Below the pieces are notes generated by a model that saw only the letters and a program-made list of their open reading frames with translations, was not told where the DNA came from and did no database searches. Both the position numbers and the translations under genes were made by a program. From UBA5793 sp040255465 (GTDB lineage: Bacteria; Planctomycetota; Phycisphaerae; Phycisphaerales; UBA5793), in NCBI GenBank assembly GCA_040255465.1, contig JBDZVA010000001.1, positions 744,001 to 808,000 on the forward strand: a stretch of DNA of 64,000 bases. Direction: 5' to 3'. Positions 33,217 to 41,825 of this stretch are shown here, piece by piece (position 1 is the stretch's first letter; each line of letters opens with the position of its first letter).

Positions 33217-35370
33217 ATGGAATGGCGCGCACCGCGACGCACGAATCGACGGGCTTTTGGATCAAGACTGGCCATCGTGCCGATCGTTGGCGCTGGGCTG
33301 GCCGTGGCCTGGTCGCTCCTGCCGGGCTCGGAGGCAGCGGCCCAGGTGGGCACCGTCGTTCAGCGCGGAACGCCGACTACAGCTACGACCACGGCAACCC
33401 GCAGAGTCGGCTCACCGGTCTTTTCCGATATCCCGGGCCTGATCGAATCTGCGATCGCCGAGGCGGACAAGGGCATTGCCGCGATCATCGCGATTCCCGA
33501 TTCCAAGCGCACCTTTGAGAACACGCTTGGCGCCCTGGACGACATTCTCGCCAGGGTGGACAGCGGAACAAACATGGCTCAGTTCATGGCGTACGTCTCG
33601 AGCGACGCTGCCGAGCGCGACGCGTCGAACGCCGCCCAACTCCGCATGGAGTCGTGGATGATCGATCTGAGCAAGAATGAGGACCTCTACAAGGCTGTCA
33701 AGGCGTACGCCGCCGGCAATCCGAATCTCGCCGGTGAGCGATCGCGTCTGCTTGAGCACACGTTGCGTGACTACCGGCGCGCGGGCATGGAACTGCCTAA
33801 GGAGCAGCGCGACAAACTGATCGAGATCGAGAAGACCCTGTCGGAACTTGCGATTCAGTTCGAAACCAATATCCGTGAAGACGAGACGGTGGTCGGCGTG
33901 ACGCGTGATGAACTCGCAGGTGTCTCCGAGGAATTCCTCGACTCCTGCGACCGCGCGGGCGACCTGTACATCATCACCATGGACTATCCCTCGGTCGATG
34001 CGGTCTGGAAGCACTGCTCCGTCGAAACGACCCGCGAGAAGGTGCGCTTCGCCTATGTTCGGCGCGGCGGGCAGAAGAACGTCCGCCTGCTTGAGCGCAT
34101 CCTGAAGCTGCGCGACCAAGAGGCGACGATGCTGGGCTACGCGAACACGGTCGACTATGTCGTTGAGACGCGTATGGCTAAGAGCTCGGCCACGGTGCAG
34201 AAGTTCTATGACGATCTCATCCCCCTCGTCCGCAAGAAAGCCGAGAAGGACTACGCCGACCTCACCGCCGCCAAGCGCCAGGACACCGGCAATCCGAAGG
34301 CCGTCGTGCAGATCTGGGACCGCAACTACTACGAAGACTACCTGCTGCGGACGAAGTACAACGTGGACAGCGAGGAAGTCCGGCAGTACTTCCCGCTTGA
34401 GGCCGTGCTTGACGGGCTCTTCAGCATTACGCAGTCACTCTATGGTATCGAGTATCGCGACGTGACGGCCAGCGCGGGCACGCCGGATCGCCCGCTGTGG
34501 CATGAAGATGTGAAGCTCTACGAGGTGTACGACCGCAAGACGGGCGAGATGCTCGGCTCGTTCTACATTGACCTCTTCCCGCGCGACAACAAGTACAACC
34601 ACGCGGCCCAGTGGGGGTTGCGCCAGCACAAGGTGTATATGGACGGCACGGTGCAAAAGCCGCTGGCCGCGCTCGTGTGCAACTTTACGAAGCCGACGGC
34701 CGACAAGCCGTCGCTCATGCAGCACGACGAGGTCGAGACGCTGTTCCACGAATTCGGCCACTGCCTTCACACGATTCTCAGCGAGGCGGATCTGCAGGGC
34801 TTCGCCGGCACCAACGTCGAGCGTGACTTTGTCGAGGCGCCTTCGCAGATGTTCGAGAACTGGGTGTGGGACGCGGATGTGCTGGCCACGTTCTCGCGGC
34901 ACTACAAGACCGGCAAGCCGTTGCCCCGCGACCTGCTCGATCGCATGATCTCGGCGCGGCATCTCAATTCAGGCTTGTTTGCCATGGGCCAGATCTGGCT
35001 GGGCAAGATCGACAACACGTATCACATGGCGCCCGGCGGAAAGGTGGACACGACGGCAGTGCAGCTTGAACTTTCCGAGCAACTGCTGCCGTATCCGCCC
35101 ATGCCCCACACGTGGTTCCAGGCGGCGTTCGGCCATCTGATGGGATATCAGGCCGGGTACTACGGCTACATGTGGTCGCTCGTGTATGCGTCCGACATGT
35201 TCCAGCGCTTCAAGGAACTCGGCATGCTCAACCCCGAGGCCGGCGCGTACTACCGCAAGAAGATTCTGGCGCGCGGCGGCACGATGGACGGCATGGACAT
35301 GGTTCGCGACTATCTCGGCCGCGAACCGGACATGCGGGCGTTCCTCAAGCACCTCGGGCTGGACGAATAG
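33217..35370 (+). CDS. M3 family metallopeptidase with export signal
   Basis: ATG 33217 follows ACGAGGAGG at a good distance. The 717-residue protein has a long basic N-terminus with a hydrophobic segment ending SEAAAQ, so it is probably exported. The zinc site is TLFHEFGHCLHTIL (HEFGH at 511-515), and the third ligand Glu lies in DFVEAPSQMFENWVWD. M3 peptidases (oligopeptidase A, dipeptidyl carboxypeptidase) degrade short peptides inside a channel. Exported members are rarer than cytosolic ones. Substrate range is not known. Confidence 0.92.
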   Translation: MEWRAPRRTNRRAFGSRLAIVPIVGAGLAVAWSLLPGSEAAAQVGTVVQRGTPTTATTTATRRVGSPVFSDIPGLIESAIAEADKGIAAIIAIPDSKRTFENTLGALDDILARVDSGTNMAQFMAYVSSDAAERDASNAAQLRMESWMIDLSKNEDLYKAVKAYAAGNPNLAGERSRLLEHTLRDYRRAGMELPKEQRDKLIEIEKTLSELAIQFETNIREDETVVGVTRDELAGVSEEFLDSCDRAGDLYIITMDYPSVDAVWKHCSVETTREKVRFAYVRRGGQKNVRLLERILKLRDQEATMLGYANTVDYVVETRMAKSSATVQKFYDDLIPLVRKKAEKDYADLTAAKRQDTGNPKAVVQIWDRNYYEDYLLRTKYNVDSEEVRQYFPLEAVLDGLFSITQSLYGIEYRDVTASAGTPDRPLWHEDVKLYEVYDRKTGEMLGSFYIDLFPRDNKYNHAAQWGLRQHKVYMDGTVQKPLAALVCNFTKPTADKPSLMQHDEVETLFHEFGHCLHTILSEADLQGFAGTNVERDFVEAPSQMFENWVWDADVLATFSRHYKTGKPLPRDLLDRMISARHLNSGLFAMGQIWLGKIDNTYHMAPGGKVDTTAVQLELSEQLLPYPPMPHTWFQAAFGHLMGYQAGYYGYMWSLVYASDMFQRFKELGMLNPEAGAYYRKKILARGGTMDGMDMVRDYLGREPDMRAFLKHLGLDE

Positions 35371-35492
35371 CGCGCAGCCACCGCCGACTCAACGGCATAG
35401 CCTCCCTTCGACCCTGACCAGGCGATGGGTGTGCTTTGCGCGACTGTTTTGATGAATTTGACAAGGATGATCCGGGAAGGAAGGTGTTACAG

Positions 35493-35963
35493 ATGGAAAT
35501 GATTTCCCCGGAGGAAAAACAGAAGCTCACCGAGCAACTTGAAGAGATGAAAGCCAAGCGCCCCGAGATCAGCCAGCGCATCGCCGAGGCACGCGAACTG
35601 GGCGATCTCAAGGAGAACGCTGATTATCACGCGGCACGCGAAGATCAGGGCGTCAACGAAGCGCGCATTCGCCAACTCGAAGAGCGTCTGGGCAAGGCGA
35701 TGGTCATGGGCGAAGACTCGTCCGTGCCCGATGACATGGTCTTTCTCGGCGCCACTGTCAAACTTCGCAACGTCGACAACGAAGATGAAATGCTCTACCG
35801 ACTTGTCGGCGAGGCGACCGGCGTCTTCAGCGAGGAAGTGATTGAAGTCACCTCCACATCGCCCATGGGCTCTTCGCTCATGCGAGCGCGGATCGGTGAG
35901 GTCATTCGCGTCAATCTGCCGCGCGGCATCAAGCGATTCGAAGTCGTCGAAATCATCACGTGA
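35493..35963 (+). CDS. greA: Transcription elongation factor GreA
   Basis: GreA enters the secondary channel of RNA polymerase and stimulates cleavage of backtracked RNA. ATG 35493 gives 156 residues, the usual size. The coiled-coil tip carries the acidic pair in LGDLKENADYHAAREDQ. The C-terminal FKBP-like domain reads GATVKLRNVDNEDEMLYRLV and later MRARIGEVIRVNLP. The gene lies between two peptidase genes with no clear functional link. Confidence 0.95.
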   Translation: MEMISPEEKQKLTEQLEEMKAKRPEISQRIAEARELGDLKENADYHAAREDQGVNEARIRQLEERLGKAMVMGEDSSVPDDMVFLGATVKLRNVDNEDEMLYRLVGEATGVFSEEVIEVTSTSPMGSSLMRARIGEVIRVNLPRGIKRFEVVEIIT

Positions 35964-35991
35964 TCGGTCACGAATCAACCAGAGGTGCAAC

Positions 35992-37584
35992 ATGGGTGAG
36001 TGGATGGTGAATCGGGCAACGTGCGCATGCATCGCGGCAACACTGCTGACGGCTTGGGCGCTGCCCATCGCGGCGCTGGCGCAAGAAAAAACGCCGACAC
36101 CCGAGCCCGCCAAAGATGCGGCACCTCCCGAGGCAGCTCCTGCTGACAGCGGCAAGATGACCGCCCAGTGGAACACCGATCTCGTCACGACGCAGCATAC
36201 CCTTGTGATCGACGGCAAGGAAGTCGCCTACACGGCGACGGCCGGCACGATGGCCCTGCGCGACGAAAAGGGAAAAGACCGCGCGAACCTGTTCTTCGTC
36301 GCCTACACGCGTGATGGCGTCGAAGATACATCCAGACGACCCGTTACCTTCACCTTCAACGGCGGCCCTGGCTCGTCTTCAGTCTGGCTGCATCTGGGTC
36401 TTTTTGGTCCACGCCGCGTCATGATGAACGATGACGCCACGCCCGTGCCGCCGCCGTTTCAGATGGTGGACAATGCGTACTCGTTGCTGGACATCTCCGA
36501 CTTCGTTTTCATCGATCCCGTCACGACGGGCTACAGCCGCGTTGCGGGCGATGCGAAGCCGGCCGAGTTTCACGGCGTGGATGAAGACGTCGAATCCGTT
36601 GGCGAGTTCATCCGCCTCTACACGACGCGATTCAAGCGCTGGGATTCACCCAAGTTCCTCGCCGGCGAGAGCTACGGCACGACGCGCGCCGCCGGCTTGT
36701 CGGGCCACCTCCAGGGTCGCCATGGCATGTACCTCAATGGCATTATCCTCATCTCGTCGATTCTCGACTTCCAGACCGCCAGATTCGAAACCAACAACGA
36801 TGAACCGTACATCCTCTTCCTGCCCACGTACACCGCCACGGCGTGGTACCACCACCGCCTCGATGAGATGCTCCAGCGCGACTTGCAGCAGACGCTCAAA
36901 GAGGTTGAGGCGTTTGCGCTCGGCGAGTATGCGTCGGCATTGCTGATGGGCGATCGCCTCGGGGCCGAGGAGCAAGGCAAGATTGCCGCCAAACTGGCGC
37001 GCTACTGCGGCGTGTCGAAGGAGTTCATCGAGCAGTGCAATCTGCGACCGGACATCGGCCGCTTTGTCAAGGAGCTGCGCCGCGATGAACGCCGCACGGT
37101 CGGCCGGCTTGACAGCCGCTTTGTGGGCATCGACCGCGATGCGGTGGGTGATTCATATTCCTATGACCCGAGCTACGCGGCGATCCAGGGGCCGTACAGC
37201 GCGGCTCTGAACTCCTACGTGCGCGGCAATCTCAACTACGAGAATGACCTGCCCTACGAGATTCTGACCGGCCGGGTACATCCGTGGAACTATCGGCGGT
37301 CGACAAACCAGTACCTCGACGTCTCTGAAACGCTGCGCAGCGCGATGACGCAGAATCCGTCGCTGCAGGTCTTTGTCGCCAACGGTTACTACGACCTCGC
37401 CACGCCGTACTTTGCCACGGAGCACACCTTCAGTCACATGGCGCTCGACCCGACGCTCAAGGGCAACGTGAGCATGGGCTACTACGAAGCCGGCCACATG
37501 ATGTACATCCACGAACCGTCCATGAAAAAACTGCACGACGACCTCAAGGCGTTCATTCTGGCGGCGATTCCCGGAAGCAAGTGA
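35992..37584 (+). CDS. S10 family serine carboxypeptidase-like protein, secreted
   Basis: AGAGGTG precedes ATG 35992, and a signal peptide ends near PIAALAQ. The 530-residue protein has the oxyanion-hole motif FTFNGGPGSSSVWLHLGLFG, nucleophile Ser227 in AGESYGTTRAAGL, a late Asp in YYDLATPYFATEHTF, and His in GYYEAGHMMYIH. S10 carboxypeptidases remove C-terminal residues from peptides. Together with the S8 protease and M3 peptidase it makes a run of three exported peptidases within 7 kb, interrupted by greA. Confidence 0.9.
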   Translation: MGEWMVNRATCACIAATLLTAWALPIAALAQEKTPTPEPAKDAAPPEAAPADSGKMTAQWNTDLVTTQHTLVIDGKEVAYTATAGTMALRDEKGKDRANLFFVAYTRDGVEDTSRRPVTFTFNGGPGSSSVWLHLGLFGPRRVMMNDDATPVPPPFQMVDNAYSLLDISDFVFIDPVTTGYSRVAGDAKPAEFHGVDEDVESVGEFIRLYTTRFKRWDSPKFLAGESYGTTRAAGLSGHLQGRHGMYLNGIILISSILDFQTARFETNNDEPYILFLPTYTATAWYHHRLDEMLQRDLQQTLKEVEAFALGEYASALLMGDRLGAEEQGKIAAKLARYCGVSKEFIEQCNLRPDIGRFVKELRRDERRTVGRLDSRFVGIDRDAVGDSYSYDPSYAAIQGPYSAALNSYVRGNLNYENDLPYEILTGRVHPWNYRRSTNQYLDVSETLRSAMTQNPSLQVFVANGYYDLATPYFATEHTFSHMALDPTLKGNVSMGYYEAGHMMYIHEPSMKKLHDDLKAFILAAIPGSK

Positions 37585-37920
37585 GTTCCGCCGCTCGCGA
37601 ACGGCCGGCCAGACCATTCCCGCTGTACCGCCCTCGCACACCCCTCGATTCATGCGTCGAGTGGGCCGCAACCGGCCGCCCCGGGCCATGCCGCGCTGAC
37701 GGCGCCCTGAAACCTGAGGGTCGATCCCCATCGCCCTGAAGTTGGACGGAGCCATCTCCGGGCTATTCGCTGCGCCGAATCCGGGTTCGGTGGGCGAGAC
37801 GGGGTCGGATTACTGAATTTCGAGGACCCCGTTTCGGCTGCTGGACTCCGGCGGGGGAGTGCCTAGGGTTGCCACACTATTGATATTGAGACTCATTCTC
37901 AATTAAAAGGAGCAACCCCA
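37585..37920 (+). other. 336-bp intergenic region with Fur-box-like site
   Basis: No gene is seen. An inverted repeat ACGGGGTC (37799-37806) / GACCCCGT (37825-37832) with an 18-base spacer may be a weak transcription end. The right end has the Fur-like site listed separately and AAAAGGAG as the next ribosome binding site. Confidence 0.4.
37885..37903. promoter_or_regulatory. Fur-box-like operator
   Basis: ATTGAGACTCATTCTCAAT has perfect seven-base arms around five central bases. The inner 15 bases TGAGACTCATTCTCA match the 7-1-7 Fur consensus TGATAATCATTATCA at 12 of 15 positions. It sits 18 bases before the start codon of the barrel protein, where bound Fur would block transcription. Confidence 0.7.
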
Positions 37921-38697
37921 ATGAGCCTGAATCACCGTTCCAGCCCGTCTTTCTGCCTCTTGGCCGCCCTCGCCGGTCTCGGCTTCATCGTCGGTGCAGC
38001 CCGTGCCGACGAGCGGCGGTTCACGTTTGTCTACGAGGCAACGACGATCCCCGCCGGGGCCCTCGAGTACGAGCAGTGGGTGACCTGGGCGACCGACAAA
38101 GACTCGGATCCGCACTTTGACCGCTTCGACATCCGCCACGAGATCGAGATCGGCCTGACAAATCGTCTCCAGATGGGTCTGTACCTCAGCGACTGGAGAC
38201 TGCAACGCGGCGACTCGGTGGATGACGGCGCCAAGTGGCGAAATGTCGCCGTGGAGTTGAAGTACAACCTGACCGATCCCACCGCCGACGTCCTCGGCTC
38301 GGCTCTCTATGGCGAGATCAAGATTGGCGATGAACTCTTCGAACTTGAAGGCAAGATCATCCTCCAGAAGAACATCGGCCAATGGGTCGTGGCCTGGAAC
38401 GGCACCATCGAAGCGGAGTGGGAGGGAGAGGACTTCGGCGAAGACAACGGCAAGTTCGAGCAGAGCCTCGGCGCGAGTTACCAGATCATGCCTTCCCTGA
38501 CCGCCGGGGCCGAGATTCTCCACGAGATCGAGTACCACGACTGGTCCGACTGGGGCGACCACGCGGTGTACGTCGGTCCGAACGTGTCCTACCGCACCGC
38601 CGACTGGTGGATCACGGCGACGCCGCTCTTTCAGGTCAGCGACGTCAGCAGTGAGCCGGATTTCCAGGTGCGCGTGCTCTTTGGATTTGACTTTTGA
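37921..38697 (+). CDS. Outer-membrane beta-barrel protein, probably iron-regulated
   Basis: The 258-residue protein has a signal peptide ending VGAARA, followed by alternating polar/aromatic strands. Typical stretches are YEQWVTWATDKDSDPHFDRF, HEIEIGLTNRLQMGLYLSDW and KFEQSLGASYQIMPSLTAGA. It ends with FQVRVLFGFDF, a classic terminal barrel strand with Phe at the end. AAAAGGAG and a Fur-like operator precede the start. The gene 13 bases downstream encodes a haem c lipoprotein, so an iron-linked envelope function is likely. The exact family is not recognised. Confidence 0.75.
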   Translation: MSLNHRSSPSFCLLAALAGLGFIVGAARADERRFTFVYEATTIPAGALEYEQWVTWATDKDSDPHFDRFDIRHEIEIGLTNRLQMGLYLSDWRLQRGDSVDDGAKWRNVAVELKYNLTDPTADVLGSALYGEIKIGDELFELEGKIILQKNIGQWVVAWNGTIEAEWEGEDFGEDNGKFEQSLGASYQIMPSLTAGAEILHEIEYHDWSDWGDHAVYVGPNVSYRTADWWITATPLFQVSDVSSEPDFQVRVLFGFDF

Positions 38698-38710
38698 TCG
38701 GAGGGTCATC

Positions 38711-39088
38711 ATGCGAAGAGAAGCGACATGGGCTGGCGCTGTTCTGGCCACTCTGATTGTGGGTGCGTGCGCGAGCATTGAGCAACTCGCTCCGCCGGTC
38801 GACGAAGCCATGCTGGCAGCCATGGCTCCGAGCGAGGGAGTCGCGGCCGGGAGGATTGAACATGGTCGGACCATCTACGTGACCAAATGCGCCCGCTGCC
38901 ACAGCCCCGAACGAGTGACAAAGTACTCGCTGGAGCGATGGGATGAGATTCTCCCGCGCATGGCGCATGAGGCGTCGCTCCCGAAGGAAGATGAGGCGGC
39001 GGTGCAGCTGTACATCAAGGCGGTGATTCGCGCCCAGCCCAGAGCAGGGGCAGCTAGTCGCGCGGAGTCACCGCGGGTGGACGGGTGA
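38711..39088 (+). CDS. Monohaem cytochrome c-like lipoprotein
   Basis: GGAGG precedes ATG 38711, giving 125 residues. A lipobox (LIVGAC) follows a hydrophobic start. The mature part contains one haem-binding motif, CARCH, within RTIYVTKCARCHSPERV, and a Met in EILPRMAHEA as a possible axial ligand. It is 13 bases after the barrel protein and probably co-transcribed under the same Fur-like site. It resembles small c-type cytochromes that carry electrons at the envelope; the redox partner is unknown. Confidence 0.82.
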   Translation: MRREATWAGAVLATLIVGACASIEQLAPPVDEAMLAAMAPSEGVAAGRIEHGRTIYVTKCARCHSPERVTKYSLERWDEILPRMAHEASLPKEDEAAVQLYIKAVIRAQPRAGAASRAESPRVDG

Positions 39089-39154
39089 ACTCGGATTCGT
39101 GCCGGACCGGCCGCAGCCGGCGAGTTGCACGGTGATCCGGCGCCGCAGGCTCGG

Positions 39155-40480
39155 TCAACTGCGACCCGCGAACGCCAGCCCGCCGGTCATTGGAAGGGCC
39201 GGAATCTCGATCGGACGGCTCGTGAGCATCTGTTCATATACGGTGATGAGATTCTCGGCATAGCGGCTGGGGGAGAAGAACGAGAACGCCTCGGAACGGG
39301 CGGCGTCGCGCAGGGACCAGCTTCTGTGCGGGTCGTCGATGAGTTCGTGGAGGCGCTCGACGACGGCGCCGTTGTCACCGGGCTTGACAACCAGGGCCGT
39401 TTTGCCGTTTTCCACGACTTCAGCGACCGCGTAGCCCGCTTCAGCGATGACGGCCTTCCCCGCCGCCGCCGCCCAGAGCATCGGCAGGACGCCGAGCACC
39501 TGCCCCGGTCGCACGTGTGGCGGGCCGCCAAACAGGGTCCGAGCGGCGGCGAGAGCCTGACGCGCGGGCGTGACGCCGTTCGGGGATGGTTGCGTGTCCG
39601 CGTCCGCGGATGCGGTGTCGTCGCCAAGGTTGAGCATCACATCACAGCCGGGGAGGACTTCCCATGGCCGTTCGAGGCGGGCGTCGAAGATGAGCCGATT
39701 GGGTGAGCCGCCGCCGTGGACGAGAATGCGGGCGGAAGAACGTCGGGCGGCGTTGGCGGGAACGACCATTGCGAGATCCAGCCCGAGCAGTGTGCCGCAG
39801 GCAAGGATAGACGCGGCCCGGGAGGCGTCGACGCAGGGGCCCTGCTGAGCGGGCACGAGGACGACGGTGGTGCCGCTGGATCGCACGCCCCACTCGCGAC
39901 GCAGGGAATCCCGGCTCGACGGATCAACGCGTGTCAGGTCCAATCCGGGCCTCAGAACGTGCATCAGCGATGGGTCGACGCCGGCCTGAGCCCAGGCCCG
40001 CTTGATGCAGTTGCTTGCCGCGAGGATCGTCAGCGGAGCACGGCCCGTGGCGTTGAGCACGCTCAGCCACCTGCCTTGCTCGCGGTCAATCGGCTCGGCA
40101 GTCAGGGTGAGCACGCGCAGCACGCCGGGGGCGCCGAGCATGGCCATCGCCAGCGTGGGCAGCGACCAGCAGTGCATCAGATCGACCGGACCCACCTCGG
40201 CAAGGTAGCGGCGCAGGGAGCCGATTCCGAGCCACGGTCGCGATCCGTAGGACGGCACGCGGTCGCTGCTGGTCACCCCGAGCGATCGGGCAAGTCGTTC
40301 ATCACCGCTGCCTCCCGCGATGAGCGCCATCAGGTCGATGCGGCGAGCGGCGGTCGAGCCCGCCAGATCGCCGAGCATCGCCGTGGCGCAGGCGCCGACC
40401 ATCGGCCCGTCGGGGTCGATGAGATGAAGCACGCGCCGCCGGGTCGAGGGCGTGGTGAAACTCGGCGAAGGTTGACTCAA
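39155..40480 (-). CDS. Glycosyltransferase, GT4-like (last gene of coupled operon)
   Basis: The 441-residue protein has a GT-B layout. The N-terminal half starts RRVLHLIDPDGPMVGACA and has LMHCWSLPTLAMAMLG. The C-terminal half has PMLWAAAAGKAVIAEAGYAV and VVENGKTALVVKPGDNGAVV, the donor-binding region of GT4 enzymes; the usual E-x7-E motif is only partly kept. Substrate is unknown. Its start overlaps the stop of the upstream lipoprotein gene by four bases (40477-40480), so it is translated from the same mRNA as the two lipoproteins and the DUF2752 protein. Confidence 0.8.
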   Translation of the reverse strand: MSQPSPSFTTPSTRRRVLHLIDPDGPMVGACATAMLGDLAGSTAARRIDLMALIAGGSGDERLARSLGVTSSDRVPSYGSRPWLGIGSLRRYLAEVGPVDLMHCWSLPTLAMAMLGAPGVLRVLTLTAEPIDREQGRWLSVLNATGRAPLTILAASNCIKRAWAQAGVDPSLMHVLRPGLDLTRVDPSSRDSLRREWGVRSSGTTVVLVPAQQGPCVDASRAASILACGTLLGLDLAMVVPANAARRSSARILVHGGGSPNRLIFDARLERPWEVLPGCDVMLNLGDDTASADADTQPSPNGVTPARQALAAARTLFGGPPHVRPGQVLGVLPMLWAAAAGKAVIAEAGYAVAEVVENGKTALVVKPGDNGAVVERLHELIDDPHRSWSLRDAARSEAFSFFSPSRYAENLITVYEQMLTSRPIEIPALPMTGGLAFAGRS

Positions 40481-41133
40481 TCCGGAACCCGGGCGTCCAG
40501 TGGGTTCTTCTCATACGCGTAGAACAGTTGCGCCAGGCGCAGCCCGGCGACGTCGGCGAGTTTCTTCTGAAGTTCGTCGATCTTGCCGGGGTCGTACTGA
40601 AGCGTCGATTGGGCGGCCAGTTCGACGGTGAGCGTGTGGTACTCGTACTCCATCGCGCCGGGCCAGAGTCGCGCTCCGGACTCGGTGTCCACCACCTTGA
40701 CGTCCAGGATGCACGTCGGCACCGTGCCGCGCTCATCGACCAGTGTGAACTGGCGCGGCACGGCGTAAATGACAATCGCCGCGCCGACCTTGCGGCCCAT
40801 CTCCTCAATCGACAGCAGTTTCCCGCTCGTTTCGCGGGACGATTCGCGATTGATCGCGACCGGGTCGATCGCGGCTGGGACCAGTTTCTGCACCTTGAGC
40901 AGTTCGTCGGTCGCGCGCAGGGCCATCTGTGTCACGAAGCGGCTGCGCGGCAGCACGTTGGCGCGATCGTCGATGAAGACGACGGTCGTCTGCTGGGGCA
41001 ACGTGAACTGCGCGGGCGTCTTTGCCGGTCCCTGAATGAGGTAGGTGCCCGCTCCAACCAGATTGCATCCCGAAGCGCCCACGAGCACCGCGGCCAGCAC
41101 GAGGATGAACAGCGCCGATTGAACGTATCTCAT
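40477..41133 (-). CDS. Lipoprotein, related to its upstream neighbour
   Basis: The 218-residue protein has lipobox VGASGC. The mature part has an alpha/beta pattern with TTVVFIDDRANVLPRS, then RKVGAAIVIYAVPRQFTL and CILDVKVVDTESGARLWP, like CsgG/LpoB-fold lipoproteins. It ends RLAQLFYAYEKNPLD, which parallels EATKLFYTYSRKKGD at the end of the upstream lipoprotein. The two are likely tandem paralogues. Four-base overlaps exist at both ends of the gene. Function is unknown; an envelope assembly role is inference. Confidence 0.72.
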   Translation of the reverse strand: MRYVQSALFILVLAAVLVGASGCNLVGAGTYLIQGPAKTPAQFTLPQQTTVVFIDDRANVLPRSRFVTQMALRATDELLKVQKLVPAAIDPVAINRESSRETSGKLLSIEEMGRKVGAAIVIYAVPRQFTLVDERGTVPTCILDVKVVDTESGARLWPGAMEYEYHTLTVELAAQSTLQYDPGKIDELQKKLADVAGLRLAQLFYAYEKNPLDARVPD

Positions 41134-41825
41134 AGCCGGTGACGCTCCTTTCGGACATCGGCTTCGATGTCGCCCTTCTTGCGCGAGTAGGTGTAGAAGA
41201 GCTTGGTCGCTTCCTGGGCGAACTTGATCTGCAGGCCCTGCTCGACGGTGGCCTGCGGCGCGTCTTCGCGCCGAACGCCGTCGATGCTGGGGTATCGCGC
41301 CTTGACCCGTTCGGAGAAGGACGGGGTCATGGGATCAAGACCGTCGGCTTCGAAGACGCTGACGTCCGCGAGGAGCATGCCGTCCCAGAGGTAACTGTTG
41401 CCGGGCGCCTGGAGGCGGTACTCCACCAGATCGATGATCACCAATCGCTCGACGTTGAGCGCCTCGGCCAGTTTCGGTATCTCCATGGTGTACCAGTAGA
41501 TGTTGTTGGCCTGATACGCCACGGCATAGCTGGGCGGCAGGATCTTCGCGCCTTCGCACGAGTCGCGAAGCCCGGCGCTGATGTATTCACAGAGGCGCGG
41601 CACGGCCGTCGGATGCTCGTACTGTGCATCGAGAGGTGCGTTGACCAGCACCGCGATGCGCTTGCCGTTCAGTCCATCGTACTTGGCGGTGAACTCGACT
41701 TCGGTTTCGCTGTCGAGCGTCGTGGCGACGAATCCAATGGCTTCGCAGCCACTCGAAGCGCACAACGCCACAAGTGAAAATGTGGTCAGGCCGGCGGCGA
41801 GTGATGCACTGATAAATCTGTTCAT
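41130..41825 (-). CDS. Lipoprotein, second gene of coupled operon
   Basis: ATG 41825 gives 231 residues with lipobox ASSGC. The mature part begins GKRIAVLVNAPLDAQYEHPT, then ALNVERLVIIDLVEYRLQAP, and VFEADG. This is the same strand-helix-strand plan as the next gene and as the lipoprotein at 5635. It ends with ATKLFYTYSRKKGD. The start overlaps the stop of the DUF2752 gene by four bases (41822-41825), and the end overlaps the next start by four (41130-41133). Confidence 0.72.
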   Translation of the reverse strand: MNRFISASLAAGLTTFSLVALCASSGCEAIGFVATTLDSETEVEFTAKYDGLNGKRIAVLVNAPLDAQYEHPTAVPRLCEYISAGLRDSCEGAKILPPSYAVAYQANNIYWYTMEIPKLAEALNVERLVIIDLVEYRLQAPGNSYLWDGMLLADVSVFEADGLDPMTPSFSERVKARYPSIDGVRREDAPQATVEQGLQIKFAQEATKLFYTYSRKKGDIEADVRKERHRL

